Shown: positions 26,216-36,161, counted from the first letter of the stretch. The stretch: 64,000 nt of DNA from Paucisalibacillus globulus DSM 18846 (GCF_000482485.1 NZ_KI519436.1:168986-232985), one strand, 5' to 3'. Notes: generated by a model from the letters alone, not told the origin. Translations and numbers: made by a program.

Positions 26216-26794
26216 CTTTTCAATTACTTTCACATCCCCTAAAGCTGTCGTACGTAAATAGGCTAACCGTTTTCCCATTTCTTCGGGAGAGCTTTTAAAC
26301 GCTTCTTTATACCAATAGATAAAGGAACCTAACATCGCGTATGTTTCATATAAATTAACAGCTTCTATATCGAACCAAACCTCATCGATTAGGGCTAGTT
26401 CTGTACGACTTATGCTAGCCATTGTTTCACAGAATTTATTCTGTGAGCCAGGAATAACTTCTCCCATTATCATTAATGAGAACACAAATTGATTGTTATA
26501 CACAAATTCATATATTGGAATGAATATTGCAGGATCAGATAAGGAGAAAATATCTTTTCCTTTATAGCTTTTTCTATAAAACTGAGAAAGTTCGTCTAAG
26601 TAATCCTGAAATATGTCTGTAAGTAAAAGTGTGCTATCACTATAATGGGAATAAAAAGTTACACGATTACAGCCGGCAACTTTTGCAATTTCGGTAATAG
26701 AAATATCCTTGAATTCTTTTTCTTGAAGAATTTTTAACATTGCTTTTTTCAAATTAGAACGTGTACGTAGAAATCGACGATCTGTATTTTCCAT
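26210..26794 (-). CDS. TetR/AcrR family regulator
   Basis: A 194-residue TetR-type protein with helix-turn-helix at about residues 10-57 (DISITEIAKVAGCNRVTFYS). The long FYxHY-type motif with a C-terminal domain like TetR_C_7 resembles regulators such as DhaS-like proteins. It is divergent from the SDR oxidoreductase at 26996, with a 200-bp shared gap, so that gene is a plausible target (inference). Confidence 0.85.
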   Translation of the reverse strand: MENTDRRFLRTRSNLKKAMLKILQEKEFKDISITEIAKVAGCNRVTFYSHYSDSTLLLTDIFQDYLDELSQFYRKSYKGKDIFSLSDPAIFIPIYEFVYNNQFVFSLMIMGEVIPGSQNKFCETMASISRTELALIDEVWFDIEAVNLYETYAMLGSFIYWYKEAFKSSPEEMGKRLAYLRTTALGDVKVIEKE

Positions 26795-26995
26795 TTATAA
26801 ATCACCTTGTTTCGTGCATTCTAAAAAAAGTATACCATGATTAAAAGGAAGTTGGGTGTTATCTATTTGACTCATTATTCTAAATTAATATATTTTTATT
26901 TTGAGAGTAACTATACATTGATAAAAAATCCATTATCTGTTAATTTACACTTGTAGCGTAATAAATATTCATCATACACAAGGAGGAAAATATAC

Positions 26996-27730
26996 ATGGC
27001 TCGTTTAGAAGGAAAAGTCGCAATTATTACAGGAGCTGCTCAAGGAATGGGAGCATCCCATGCTCGTCGCTTTATTGAAGAGGGCGCAAAAGTAGTTTTA
27101 ACTGATTTAAATGAAGAAAAAGGTACTGCTTTAGCAGAAGAGCTAGGGGAAAATGCATTATTTGTGAAACAAAATGTAGCTAGTCCTGAAGATTGGGATA
27201 TGGTTGTTGCAAAAGCTGAGTCAGCTTTTGGTCCAGTAAATGTATTAGTAAATAACGCTGGTATCACAATGGCTAAATCTATTTTACAAACATCTGTGGA
27301 GGAATACCGCAGAATTGTGGAAATCAACCAAGTATCGGTATTTTTAGGAATGAAAACAGTAGTTCCTTCTATGCAAAAATCTGGTGGGGGCTCCATCGTA
27401 AATGTTTCCTCCATTAACGGTATTGTTGGAGGAGCAATTGGCTATACTGACACTAAATTTGCTGTTCGTGGTATGACAAAAGCGGCAGCAATGGAGTGTT
27501 CAAACTATGGTATTCGTGTAAATTCAGTGCACCCGGGTGTTATAGCAACTCCAATGGTAGTACAAGAAGACACGAAATCTGCTGTAGAGGAATTTGCTAA
27601 ACATATTCCACTAAAGCGTGTTGCACAACCAGAAGAAGTTTCCAATATTGTACTTTACCTAGCATCTGATGAATCTAGTTATTCAACAGGAGCAGAATTC
27701 ATTGTCGATGGTGGATTAACAGCAATGTAA
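26996..27730 (+). CDS. SDR family oxidoreductase
   Basis: A 244-residue short-chain dehydrogenase/reductase. Cofactor site TGAAQGMG (12-19), NNAG (about 83-86), catalytic Ser in VNVSSINGIVGG and YTDTK (Tyr and Lys), followed by VHPGVIATPM. An Asp after the second strand (LTDLNEE) favours NAD(H). It resembles glucose 1-dehydrogenase and hydroxysteroid-type enzymes; the substrate is not set. ATG 26996 lies behind AAGGAGG. A TetR gene is divergent upstream. Confidence 0.88.
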   Translation: MARLEGKVAIITGAAQGMGASHARRFIEEGAKVVLTDLNEEKGTALAEELGENALFVKQNVASPEDWDMVVAKAESAFGPVNVLVNNAGITMAKSILQTSVEEYRRIVEINQVSVFLGMKTVVPSMQKSGGGSIVNVSSINGIVGGAIGYTDTKFAVRGMTKAAAMECSNYGIRVNSVHPGVIATPMVVQEDTKSAVEEFAKHIPLKRVAQPEEVSNIVLYLASDESSYSTGAEFIVDGGLTAM

Positions 27731-27744
27731 TATAATTATAATGA

Positions 27745-27787
27745 AATAGAAACCGGGTTTGTATATAAAACAAACCCGGTTTCTATT
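27745..27787. terminator. Bidirectional terminator between SDR and TerC genes
   Basis: A perfect 17-bp stem (27745-27761 with 27771-27787), core GAAACCGGGTTTG, shared by the two converging genes. Confidence 0.9.
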
Positions 27788-28476
27788 TATTTTAATGTAG
27801 TAGATTTCATCACATTCTTATTCTTATAATATGCAATTGCTAACAATAGAACAGTTACAATAATAGTAAAAATATAAGTTATCGCCCCTTCTTCTATATG
27901 AAGCCAGTCCAATATTTTTTCATCACCTATCATCATCTTTCCAGCGGTCCAGGCAAGTATGCCAGAACCAATATAGGCAATCCAAGGATATTTCTCCATA
28001 TATTTTACAATGATTTTAGAACCGAATATCATGATTGGAATACTTATAAGTACGCCGATAGCTAATATGAAAATATTTCCTTTAGAAGCACCTGCAACGG
28101 CTACTACATTGTCCAAGCTCATGATCGCGTCAGCAGCAATAATTGTACCTACCGCTCCAGTAATGGAATCCTTTGCTTTGATATTACTTCCTTCCGATTC
28201 ATTACTAACGAGAACGTGGTAAGCAATATAAAGAAGTAGGATGCCTCCGATAAAGTGAACTAACGGAATATCCAAAAGCAATGCAATGACTGTTGCAAAA
28301 AGAATTCTTAAAATAATTGCAAAACCAGTCCCTAAATAAATGGCTTTATTCCGATTATGTTCCGGTAACTTCCTTGTAGCCATTGCAATAACTACTGCAT
28401 TATCCCCTGATAAAACTAAATCGATTGCGATGACTGTTAGTAGTGTTAGTATGGTTTCAACGGTAAAAAAATCCAA
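27787..28476 (-). CDS. TerC family membrane protein (YjbE/YkoY-like)
   Basis: A 229-residue membrane protein of about seven helices. The TerC signature is clear: DLVLSGDNAVVIA near the start and IIAADAIMSLDNVVAVAGAS in the middle, with acidic residues within the membrane for metal binding. Bacillus relatives export manganese during metallation of secreted proteins. The start is TTG behind GAAGGA. No yybP-ykoY manganese riboswitch was recognised in the 210-nt upstream gap. Confidence 0.87.
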   Translation of the reverse strand: MDFFTVETILTLLTVIAIDLVLSGDNAVVIAMATRKLPEHNRNKAIYLGTGFAIILRILFATVIALLLDIPLVHFIGGILLLYIAYHVLVSNESEGSNIKAKDSITGAVGTIIAADAIMSLDNVVAVAGASKGNIFILAIGVLISIPIMIFGSKIIVKYMEKYPWIAYIGSGILAWTAGKMMIGDEKILDWLHIEEGAITYIFTIIVTVLLLAIAYYKNKNVMKSTTLK

Positions 28477-28649
28477 TTTAATTCCTTCTTTTTTTAATAT
28501 TTTTTGGCGACATGGAATAGTATACCTCTATATTAAATTCTCTTACCAATTGTTTGCGTTAATTCAAGTTTTTTATTCATAATACTTTGCATTATGTAAA
28601 AGAAACTGAAAGGGGTAAAATAGATAAGTATAGTAGGAAAAATATTTAA

Positions 28650-28665
28650 TCAAACGTTTGTTTGA
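28650..28665. promoter_or_regulatory. Palindrome upstream of pepV
   Basis: TCAAAC-GTTT-GTTTGA, an inverted repeat of the kind bound by TetR-type fatty-acid or drug regulators, 24 bp upstream of the pepV start. The binder is unknown. Confidence 0.4.
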
Positions 28666-28688
28666 AATAATAAAGGAGTGACGACACG

Positions 28689-30098
28689 ATGAGTTCTGTT
28701 AATTGGTTAGAAGAAGTTTTAAAAAGAAAAGATGAATTTATTAGTGATTTACAAGGTCTGTTGAGAATTAAAAGTGTATTGGATGAAGAAAATGCGAAGG
28801 AGGATGCTCCACTTGGCCAGGGAATAAAAGACGCACTACAATATATGCTTGACTTAGGTGAAAAGGATGGATTTTCTAGTAAGAATGTTGGGAATCTGGC
28901 TGGACACTTAGAAATGGGTGAAGGGAAAGAACTTGTTGGTATTCTTGGACATGTGGATGTTGTGCCTGAGGGGGACGGCTGGAGTGTTGAACCATATGGT
29001 GCAGAAGTAAAAGACGGAAAGATCTATGCGCGTGGTTCTAGTGATGATAAGGGTCCAACCATTGCGGCTTATTATGGAATGAAAATCGTAAAAGATCTCG
29101 GTCTACCATTAAGTAAGAGGGTACGATTGATTATCGGTACTGACGAAGAAAGTAATTGGCGTTGCGTGGATCATTATTTTCAACAGGAAGAAATGCCAAC
29201 AACCGGTTTCGTTCCAGATGCCGACTTCCCAATTATATTTGCAGAAAAAGGAATTTCCGATTATGACATAGTACAACCTGCTCGGGACGGACAAGCTATC
29301 GGGAAATATGAATTAGTGTCATTCCAATCAGGTCGTCGTTATAATATGGTTCCGGATTATGCTGAAGCACATCTTAAAATGGATGAAATGAATACTGCCG
29401 AAGTTCAGAATTACCTTGCCTATTTAAATGAAATAAAGCTAGAAGGCGATGCTAAGTTTGTTGACAGTGAACTAGTTTTAACGCTGATTGGAAAAAGTGC
29501 GCATGGTGCGGAGCCTCGTAATGGTAATAATGCAGGTATCTTTATGGCTGAGTACCTAAAAACACTAGAACTAGACAATACTGGTAAAGAATATGTGGAA
29601 ACAGTAGCTGGATTTTATGAGAAATCCCGTGGTGAGGTATTTGGTATTGCATATGAGGATGATGACTCAGGTGAATTAACCATTAATGTTGGCGTTATGA
29701 ATTTCAGTAAGGATGAGGGCGGTCGTATTGGACTTAATATGCGTTATCCTGTTACATTTGATATAGATGAAGGAAAGCGAAAAATTGAAGCAACTTTAGC
29801 AGAAAAAGGGCTTCGATTGGAAAACTTTACTGATTCTAAGCCTACATACGTGAAAAAAGATGACCCGCTTATTAAGACATTACAAAAAGTGTATGAAGAG
29901 CAAACTGGGGAGAAAGCTGAACTTCTTGCGATTGGCGGAGGAACGTATTCTCGTGCATTAGACAAGGGAGTTGCCTTCGGTGCGATGTTCCCAGGTCGTG
30001 AAGATGTGATGCACCAGAAAGATGAGTATGCGATTGTAGAAGACTTATTTAAAGCATCCGCAATATATGCTCAGGCAATTTATGAGTTAGCGAAGTAA
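28689..30098 (+). CDS. pepV: Dipeptidase PepV
   Basis: A 469-residue M20 family zinc dipeptidase. Metal and catalytic motifs: LGHVDVVPEGDGW, RGSSDDKGP and IIGTDEESNW. The large inserted lid domain and the late GGGTYSRA segment are characteristic of PepV. It cleaves dipeptides, including ones with D-amino-acid-like or beta-Ala N-termini in some species. ATG 28689 lies behind AAAGGAGTGA. Next is another peptidase (M3), suggesting a peptide-use pair on one strand. Confidence 0.92.
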   Translation: MSSVNWLEEVLKRKDEFISDLQGLLRIKSVLDEENAKEDAPLGQGIKDALQYMLDLGEKDGFSSKNVGNLAGHLEMGEGKELVGILGHVDVVPEGDGWSVEPYGAEVKDGKIYARGSSDDKGPTIAAYYGMKIVKDLGLPLSKRVRLIIGTDEESNWRCVDHYFQQEEMPTTGFVPDADFPIIFAEKGISDYDIVQPARDGQAIGKYELVSFQSGRRYNMVPDYAEAHLKMDEMNTAEVQNYLAYLNEIKLEGDAKFVDSELVLTLIGKSAHGAEPRNGNNAGIFMAEYLKTLELDNTGKEYVETVAGFYEKSRGEVFGIAYEDDDSGELTINVGVMNFSKDEGGRIGLNMRYPVTFDIDEGKRKIEATLAEKGLRLENFTDSKPTYVKKDDPLIKTLQKVYEEQTGEKAELLAIGGGTYSRALDKGVAFGAMFPGREDVMHQKDEYAIVEDLFKASAIYAQAIYELAK

Positions 30099-30110
30099 GA
30101 AGAAAGATTG

Positions 30111-30161
30111 CAGTGACATTTCGACATAATGTGACAATATTCGGGGAGTGACAGGCACCCC
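30111..30161 (-). repeat. Short dispersed repeat (GGTGCCTGTCACT family), copy 1
   Basis: Minus-strand reading GGTGCCTGTCACTCCCCGA, followed by TTGTCACA and GTCGA-type steps. It sits between pepV and the M3 peptidase gene. A second copy lies at 45498. Confidence 0.65.
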
Positions 30162-30181
30162 AACCAAAGGGAGAGGAAAAG

Positions 30182-31984
30182 ATGAGGTATGTTGATACTT
30201 GGGATTTAGATACGATTTTTCCTGGGGGTACGAAATCTGGTGAACTTCAGGCTAAGCTAAAGGCGGTTCAGGAGGATATTGGGGAATATGGAAAGAGATT
30301 AAAGGATTGGGATACTAATTCAGTTGATGTTTTTAAGACAATCTTACAAGATCAAGATAAAATTGGTAAGGGACTTGGGCAATCAAGAACATTTGTCCAA
30401 ATGTGGCATGACGCTTATATGAATGATGAAAATGCAAATGTAGTAATGGGTCAAATTATGAACCTTTACAGTGAAGTTCAAAAGCTCTCTAACACATTTA
30501 CGAAGAAATTAGTAGCAATCCCTGATAAGGATTGGAACAGATTGCTAGAAGATAGTGATCTACAAGAAGTTTCTTTTACACTAAATGAAATCCGCGATGA
30601 AGGAAAACGTTTATTATCAGAGGAAGAGGAAAAGCTTATTGCAGAATTGAATAAGGATGGACTTTCTGCATGGAGCAGTCTATACGATACAACTGTTTCT
30701 ATTATGACGATTCCATTTACCGATAAAGATGGGAAAATAACTGAATTATCGGTTGGACAAGCAATGAATAGAATGTATGCCGATCCAGATCCTGAAGTTC
30801 GCAAACAGTTATTTGAAAATTGGGAAGCAGCCTGGACAAAATTCGGTCCAATTTTTGCTGATACGATTAATCATTTAGATGGTTACAGAATCACTCTTCA
30901 AAAGAGTCATGATTATAAAAATCATTTGGAAGAGCCATTGGAATATAACCGTATGACAGAAGATACACTTAATGCCATGTGGTCTGCCGTATCGAATAAT
31001 AAACAGCCTTTCTTAGATTTCCTAGGACAAAAGGCAAAACTTTTAGGTATGGAAAAACTAGGTTGGCAGGATGTTGATGCACCGATAGCAATTGGTAATA
31101 CAAAACCAACTCGTTTCACATATGATGAAGCTTGCGATTTTGTAATTGAGAATTTTGCTTCATTTGGTGACAAGCTTTCTGGATTTTCGAAACATGCACT
31201 GGAGAACCGTTGGATTGAAGCAGAAGATAGACCAAATAAACGTCCAGGTGGATATTGTACAAGCCTACCAGAATTTGGGGAATCTCGAATATTTATGACA
31301 TTCACAGGTTCACCAAGTGACACAAGTACATTAGCACATGAACTAGGCCATGCATTTCATAGTCATGTGATGAAGGACTTACCGACATTAAACCGTCGTT
31401 ATGCTATGAACGTAGCTGAAACAGCATCTACTTTTGCGGAAACCATTATCGGTAATGCAACAGTTGCAAATGCAAAAACAAATGAAGAAAAGATTGCATT
31501 ACTCAATTCTAAATTAGAAAATGCAACCGCAATGTTCATGAATATTCATGCACGATTCTTATTTGAAAATGCTTTTTATGAGGAGCGTTCAAAGGGAATT
31601 GTTTCTGAGAAAAGATTAAACGAATTAATGGTAGAAGCACAGAAAGAGGCATATGTAGATAGTTTAGATAGCTACCATCCGCATTTCTGGTGTAGTAAAC
31701 TACACTTCTATATTGACAGTGTACCATTCTACAACTTCCCGTACACCTTTGGTTTCTTATTCAGCTTAGGAATATATGCCGAGTATCTGAAGAGTCCAGA
31801 GGGCTTTGAGGAAAAATATATTGCTCTATTAAAAGATACAGGTTCAATGAAAGTAGAAGACCTTGCACAGAAACATCTTGGTGTGGATATTACGAAAGAA
31901 GATTTCTGGGCAGCTGGGATACAGCTAATGGTTAAGGATACAGAAGAATTTATTCGTCTGACAAATGAAGTTGTAAATCAATAA
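30182..31984 (+). CDS. M3 family oligoendopeptidase (PepF-like)
   Basis: A 600-residue zinc metallopeptidase. The HExxH motif is in LAHELGHAFHSHV, with the third ligand glutamate downstream in MNVAETASTFAETI. Length and the N-terminal helical half fit oligoendopeptidase F-like enzymes that cut 6-17 residue peptides in the cytoplasm. ATG 30182 lies behind AAGGGAGAGG. It follows pepV by 83 nt. Confidence 0.92.
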   Translation: MRYVDTWDLDTIFPGGTKSGELQAKLKAVQEDIGEYGKRLKDWDTNSVDVFKTILQDQDKIGKGLGQSRTFVQMWHDAYMNDENANVVMGQIMNLYSEVQKLSNTFTKKLVAIPDKDWNRLLEDSDLQEVSFTLNEIRDEGKRLLSEEEEKLIAELNKDGLSAWSSLYDTTVSIMTIPFTDKDGKITELSVGQAMNRMYADPDPEVRKQLFENWEAAWTKFGPIFADTINHLDGYRITLQKSHDYKNHLEEPLEYNRMTEDTLNAMWSAVSNNKQPFLDFLGQKAKLLGMEKLGWQDVDAPIAIGNTKPTRFTYDEACDFVIENFASFGDKLSGFSKHALENRWIEAEDRPNKRPGGYCTSLPEFGESRIFMTFTGSPSDTSTLAHELGHAFHSHVMKDLPTLNRRYAMNVAETASTFAETIIGNATVANAKTNEEKIALLNSKLENATAMFMNIHARFLFENAFYEERSKGIVSEKRLNELMVEAQKEAYVDSLDSYHPHFWCSKLHFYIDSVPFYNFPYTFGFLFSLGIYAEYLKSPEGFEEKYIALLKDTGSMKVEDLAQKHLGVDITKEDFWAAGIQLMVKDTEEFIRLTNEVVNQ

Positions 31985-31987
31985 AAT

Positions 31988-32030
31988 AGTGGTGCCTGTT
32001 CATATAAAGTGAATAGGCACCACTTATTTT
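31988..32030 (+). terminator. Intrinsic terminator of the M3 peptidase gene
   Basis: AGTGGTGCCT (31988-31997) pairs with AGGCACCACT (32015-32024), with inner TTCA/TGAA, followed by TATTTTTA. Confidence 0.88.
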
Positions 32031-32067
32031 TACTTTGGTTACAGAAAATTTTGTAAACAAGAAATAT

Positions 32068-33201
32068 CTAGGGCTTCAAAACAACTTTAATGCAGTTATC
32101 CTCTTTATCATTAAATATCTTATAACCATGTGATGCCTCAGACAATGGCAATTCATGTGTAATTATTTTTTTGGGGTCTATTTTTTCATTTATAATCATG
32201 TCATATAAATGTGGCATAAAATGACGTGCGGGTGCCTGTCCCATTTTAATCGTAATATTTCGAGAGAAAAATGGCCCTAATGGAAACATATTATATAGCC
32301 CACCATAAACGCCAGTAAGTTGCAATGTTCCACCTTTTCGAACAGCCTTTGTAGCAATTTGAATTGCTCCTAGCGTGCCACCTTGTAGCTTTAATTTTTG
32401 TCCGACCCATTCTGCTGGTGATTTTTTACCATCCATTCCAACGCAATCGATGACGATGTCAGCACCACCACTGGTTATTTCTTTTAACGTTTCGCCCATA
32501 TCCTCATCTTGTGTAAAGTCGAATACTTCTGTTTTATTTATTTTTCTAGAATGCTCCAGTCTGTTTTTTACATAATCAACAGCAATAACACGTTCTGCAC
32601 CTTGTTCCCAGGCAAACTGTTGCGTCATTAATCCGATAGGTCCAGAGCCAAGAACAACGACGGTATCACCTTTCTTTACACCAGCATTGACAACACTCCA
32701 GTATGCAGTAGGGAGAACATCGGATAGGAAAAGCAGGGAGTCATCTTCTAATTCACAGTCTTCTGGTACTTTATAAGGAGTGAAATTTCCAAAGGGGACG
32801 CGAAGATATTCTGCTTGCCCACCAGGATAATTTCCAAATTTCTCTGAGTACCCAAAGTAGCCTCCTGAGTCATAATGAGGATTTGAATTATCACACTGGC
32901 TTTCTAAATCATGATTGCAGTAATGACACTTGCCACATCCAACTGTGAATGGAATAACAACCCTGTCTCCTTTTTTAACTTTAGTTACATCAGGTCCGAC
33001 CTCCTCCACAATTCCCATAGGTTCGTGGCCGATAATATAGCCAATAGGTAATGGGAAATTCCCTTGATACAAGTGAAGATCAGATCCACAAATAGCGGTA
33101 GAAGTAATTTTTACAATGACATCTTCTTTGTCCTGAATCTTTGGTGATTCCACATCTTTAACTGCAACTTCATATTTCCCTTGATATGTAACAGCCTTCA
33201 T
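32068..33201 (-). CDS. Zinc-dependent alcohol dehydrogenase family protein
   Basis: A 377-residue medium-chain dehydrogenase. Catalytic zinc site: CGSDLHLY and GHEPMG; structural zinc cysteines: [18 protein letters not shown](P) site: [10 protein letters not shown]. The loop after the cysteines ([20 protein letters not shown]) is typical of glutathione-independent formaldehyde dehydrogenase-like and Bacillus AdhB-like proteins. ATG 33201 lies behind AGGAGGAC. Substrate unknown. Confidence 0.88.
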   Translation of the reverse strand: MKAVTYQGKYEVAVKDVESPKIQDKEDVIVKITSTAICGSDLHLYQGNFPLPIGYIIGHEPMGIVEEVGPDVTKVKKGDRVVIPFTVGCGKCHYCNHDLESQCDNSNPHYDSGGYFGYSEKFGNYPGGQAEYLRVPFGNFTPYKVPEDCELEDDSLLFLSDVLPTAYWSVVNAGVKKGDTVVVLGSGPIGLMTQQFAWEQGAERVIAVDYVKNRLEHSRKINKTEVFDFTQDEDMGETLKEITSGGADIVIDCVGMDGKKSPAEWVGQKLKLQGGTLGAIQIATKAVRKGGTLQLTGVYGGLYNMFPLGPFFSRNITIKMGQAPARHFMPHLYDMIINEKIDPKKIITHELPLSEASHGYKIFNDKEDNCIKVVLKP

Positions 33202-33392
33202 GATTGTCCTCCTGAAAGTTTTTTTATGAAGTTATCTTTTGCGCTATATTTAAATATATGCAGGTGTATTTAGTACGAAATGACAATATCTAAATCTTAA
33301 TTTGTTGATAATTGTAGCTGTTTTGTAGGGGGATTATATTTGTAGCTTAAGTATATTCTTATCTTGTAAATCATGGTCTATCTGTTTATACC

Positions 33393-33420
33393 CAAGCTTA
33401 TACTATACTGTACAAGCTTG
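33393..33420. promoter_or_regulatory. CAAGCTT inverted repeat upstream of the CadD-like gene
   Basis: CAAGCTT (33393-33399) and AAGCTTG (33414-33420) flank TATACT-like promoter sequence, 22 bp before the start codon. This could be an operator; the regulator is unknown. Confidence 0.4.
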
Positions 33421-33441
33421 TTTGTAAGGAGTGAAAAATTT

Positions 33442-34047
33442 ATGGCTACAATTATAACGATAATCATTACTTTTATAGCAACAGGTATCGATGAAATGCT
33501 TGTTTTAATATTATTATTTGCCCATGCAAAAAGTCAAAAGCAAATATGCCAAGTTTATATGGGTCAACAAATTGGGATGACATTCATTTTAATTCTAGTA
33601 GTTATTGCTGTTTCAGGCATATCTTTTTTTACTGGGAAATGGACAGGCTTATTGGGTTTATTACCGATTTTTATAGGAATTATGGAACTATTTGAAGGTG
33701 ATGAAGATAATGAAGCTAAGGGAATTCTTGATAAAATATCAATGTTTAGTAACCTTACGTTGAGAGTAGCAATCATTGCAATAGCAGGTGGAGCAGAGGA
33801 ACTTGCAATTTATATTCCATATTTTACATCTTTAAATTGGAATGAAGTGATTTTAGCAATTTTGGCTTTTATAATCATGATTCCTATTTGGAGCGCTATT
33901 TGTCATATGATCGGATCGATGAAAAATGTATATAATTTTGTTAAACGATTCCAGCGTATTGTTATTCCGGTAGTTTTCATAGGAATAGGGCTTAAAGTAT
34001 TATTAGAAAGTGACACGATCGAAGCAATTTTGGATATGTTTTTATAA
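33442..34047 (+). CDS. CadD family cadmium resistance-like transporter
   Basis: A 201-residue membrane protein of five to six helices in the CadD/LysE-like superfamily. Marks are TGIDEMLVLILLFAHAKS near the start, VYMGQQIGM and GGAEELAIYIPYF. CadD gives low-level cadmium resistance in staphylococci; here the ion is not proven. ATG 33442 lies behind AAGGAGTG; an in-frame ATG at 33373 lies upstream of the likely promoter. A second membrane gene follows 66 nt later. Confidence 0.78.
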   Translation: MATIITIIITFIATGIDEMLVLILLFAHAKSQKQICQVYMGQQIGMTFILILVVIAVSGISFFTGKWTGLLGLLPIFIGIMELFEGDEDNEAKGILDKISMFSNLTLRVAIIAIAGGAEELAIYIPYFTSLNWNEVILAILAFIIMIPIWSAICHMIGSMKNVYNFVKRFQRIVIPVVFIGIGLKVLLESDTIEAILDMFL

Positions 34048-34113
34048 TAAAGGATAATTTTTGCAACTGAATAAAAAAATAGTGATATAATTATTCGGTT
34101 GGAGGGAAGAATT

Positions 34114-35172
34114 ATGACTCATTCAGAAGGTTTTCACACATCACGAGGAAGTCAAAGGAAGACGTGGACTTTTATACTTATTTTTATACTAATAGCAGTA
34201 GTAGGTTTGGCATATGTAAAATGGGTTCCGTATTACCATAAAGCAGAATTGGCCAGAGCGACACATTCCATTGGAGATTCCATTTTAGGGGATTCAACAG
34301 GAGCTTCTTTACAAAGTGGTTGGGAATATGCAGTTATATATTTTAAATCTGTATGGAAGGCAGCAATTTTAGGGATTGTTCTCGGTTCCTTATTACAGGT
34401 TCTATTACCAACAAACTGGTTACTAAGAGTTCTAGGGAAGACAAGCTTTGGTAGTACAGCGGTTGGTGGATTAGCCTCATTGCCAGGTATGATGTGTACA
34501 TGCTGTGCAGCACCGGTAGCAGTTGGGCTAAGAAAAAAGAACGTTTCAGTAGGAGCAAGTCTTGCTTTTTGGATGGGAAATCCAACACTAAATCCGGCTA
34601 CATTAGTATTCATGACTTTTGTATTATCATGGAAATTCACATTGATACGTCTTGTGTTTGGATTAGTTATTGTTTTTGGCATCAGCTATTTAGCGAATCG
34701 TTTTGCACCAAAAGTTGACACTAATGAAATTAATAAAATGATGGAGGATGCTGAACAAGAACAAACAGGATCCTTTATGATAAGATGGTTAAAGTCGATG
34801 GGGACAATGATTTTGTATATTGTTCCAGCATATATCCTATCGGTACTTCTGTTAGGAGCAGCACGTGCGTGGTTATTCCCAGAAATTAGTGTAGAAGCGG
34901 CAAACGGTATTATTGCAATAATTCTTTTTGCTTTAGCGGGAATGCTATTTGTTATTCCAACAGCAGCAGAAATTCCAATTATCCAAACATTTATGGCATT
35001 TGGATTAGGTGGAGGTCCAGCAGCTGCATTATTGGTGACTTTACCGGCTATAAGTTTGCCTTCGATGATTATGGTTGGAAAATCCTTTCCAATGAAGGTG
35101 CTATTATTTGTAGCTGGTGCAGTAACAGTTATCGGAATACTGAGTGGTTTAGTTGGAATGTACTTTCTGTAA
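34114..35172 (+). CDS. Permease of the ArsP/DUF318 family
   Basis: A 352-residue polytopic membrane protein with eight or more helices. The family motif is LPGMMCTCCAAPVAVGLRKK with the vicinal cysteines, then GNPTLNPATLVF. Relatives include ArsP, which exports organoarsenicals, and uncharacterised YcgR-like permeases. ATG 34114 lies behind GGAGGGA. It follows the CadD-like gene, so a metal or metalloid transport pair is plausible but not shown. Confidence 0.8.
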   Translation: MTHSEGFHTSRGSQRKTWTFILIFILIAVVGLAYVKWVPYYHKAELARATHSIGDSILGDSTGASLQSGWEYAVIYFKSVWKAAILGIVLGSLLQVLLPTNWLLRVLGKTSFGSTAVGGLASLPGMMCTCCAAPVAVGLRKKNVSVGASLAFWMGNPTLNPATLVFMTFVLSWKFTLIRLVFGLVIVFGISYLANRFAPKVDTNEINKMMEDAEQEQTGSFMIRWLKSMGTMILYIVPAYILSVLLLGAARAWLFPEISVEAANGIIAIILFALAGMLFVIPTAAEIPIIQTFMAFGLGGGPAAALLVTLPAISLPSMIMVGKSFPMKVLLFVAGAVTVIGILSGLVGMYFL

Positions 35173-35246
35173 CTTATGTGAATCTGAACTACACTCGTGA
35201 GCAATACTAGTAACAATATAAAATGAAGTAATAAAGGAGCAATAGC

Positions 35247-35438
35247 ATGACAGAAAAAACGCAACCAAAAGTAAATGAAGGCGATACGATTGAAATTATG
35301 AATGGTGATCATAAAGGAAAGAAAGGTAAAGTTCTTATCGTCCGAGAAAACTCTGTGATTGTTGAGATTGGTCACAATAAAGTACGGGACGAACCGATAA
35401 AGACTGTGATTAACCATAAAAATTATAAGATTGTGTAG
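35247..35438 (+). CDS. DUF2187 (KOW-like) small protein
   Basis: A 63-residue protein with a KOW-type beta barrel: VNEGDTIEIMNGDHKGKKGK then VLIVRENSVIVEI. It belongs to the YkvS/DUF2187 group conserved in Bacillaceae; function unknown. ATG 35247 lies behind AAAGGAG. Probably translated as a separate small unit. Confidence 0.78.
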   Translation: MTEKTQPKVNEGDTIEIMNGDHKGKKGKVLIVRENSVIVEIGHNKVRDEPIKTVINHKNYKIV

Positions 35439-35512
35439 TTTGATAAAAACTGACTTTGTAAGGTAAGTTGTTCCGTATTAATGAAGAAAACTTGAAATTA
35501 TAGTATAAATGT

Positions 35513-35547
35513 AGAGCTAGATCATATAGGATTTAGCTCTTAATTTT
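35513..35547 (+). terminator. Terminator after the DUF2187 gene
   Basis: AGAGCTA-g-ATC pairs with GAT-t-TAGCTCT (35513-35540), followed by TAATTTTCTT. Confidence 0.7.
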
Positions 35548-35709
35548 CTTGTTTCAACACCGTTTAATGACAATTGTTATTTTCCATCAACCAAACTACT
35601 TCTAAAGAATCAGACTATGTGCATACTAAACATAGATTAAATAAAGATAGCTATAAGGAACAAAACTTATTATAATAAAAGCATGACGAATAAAGAGGAG
35701 CTAAATACT

Positions 35710-35883
35710 ATGTCTGAGAAAAAGAAGCTTAGTACCAGAGAAATTGTGCAACAGCAGCTGGAACGGAAAAAACAAGCACAAGCAAATAATATAAACACCA
35801 CGCATGGCAAAGGGTCAGCAAAGAATATGCAAAGTCAACTTGCAAAGAAACCGAGTATGACACGCCGTAAAATGGGAAGTTAA
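35710..35883 (+). CDS. Small basic hypothetical protein
   Basis: A 57-residue, strongly basic protein without hydrophobic segments (KKLSTREIVQQQLERKKQAQ, ending PSMTRRKMGS). It is not recognised as a named family. ATG 35710 lies 9 nt behind GAGGAG, better than the in-frame ATG at 35683. The strong promoter-like gap before it and a perfect terminator after it support a real single-gene unit. Lys/Arg/Gln richness suggests nucleic acid contact or a spore role, but this is a guess. Confidence 0.6.
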   Translation: MSEKKKLSTREIVQQQLERKKQAQANNINTTHGKGSAKNMQSQLAKKPSMTRRKMGS

Positions 35884-35936
35884 CAAAAATAGAGACATCA
35901 ATTCAATGTTCAATTGAATTGATGTCTCTATTTTTG
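35884..35936. terminator. 23-bp perfect terminator hairpin
   Basis: 35884-35906 and 35914-35936 are perfect inverted arms (core AGAGACATCAATTCAA) with a 7-nt loop and T-run ends on both strands. Confidence 0.9.
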
Positions 35937-35969
35937 TTGTTATATCAATGATTTAATGGATGTAATGCG

Positions 35970-36161
35970 CTACAATCCTCGTTTTAAACAGTACTCATCT
36001 ACTAATTCCTCTATTTTATTCTCTAAGGGGTACTTTCCAGAAAAGGTAAACTTTATCTCTTCCAGAAATTCTCCTTCTTGATATACATGTATTGCACCGT
36101 TTTGTTCAATCACACTGAATTCAGGTTCAAACCGATAACCACTGCGTTCTATCGCACCCAA
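35970..36161 (-). CDS. Small conserved protein (YbxH/DUF5370-like)
   Basis: A 63-residue protein, GAIERSGYRFEPEFSVIEQN at its start and an acidic C-terminal half. It recalls the small Bacillus protein YbxH (DUF5370) from memory, which is uncharacterised. Of several TTG codons, the one at 36161 is 9 nt from AGGAG and is preferred over 36170, which abuts it. Confidence 0.55.
   Translation of the reverse strand: MGAIERSGYRFEPEFSVIEQNGAIHVYQEGEFLEEIKFTFSGKYPLENKIEELVDEYCLKRGL

Noticed and set aside
28477-28640. yybP-ykoY manganese riboswitch upstream of the TerC gene
   Set aside because: Expected from family members, but no matching conserved loops were seen in the minus-strand leader.
34686-35417. 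Long minus-strand ORF opposite the permease and DUF2187 genes
   Set aside because: It mirrors the clear permease coding sequence, has no ribosome binding site and consists of low-complexity hydrophobic sequence typical of antisense reading of a membrane protein.
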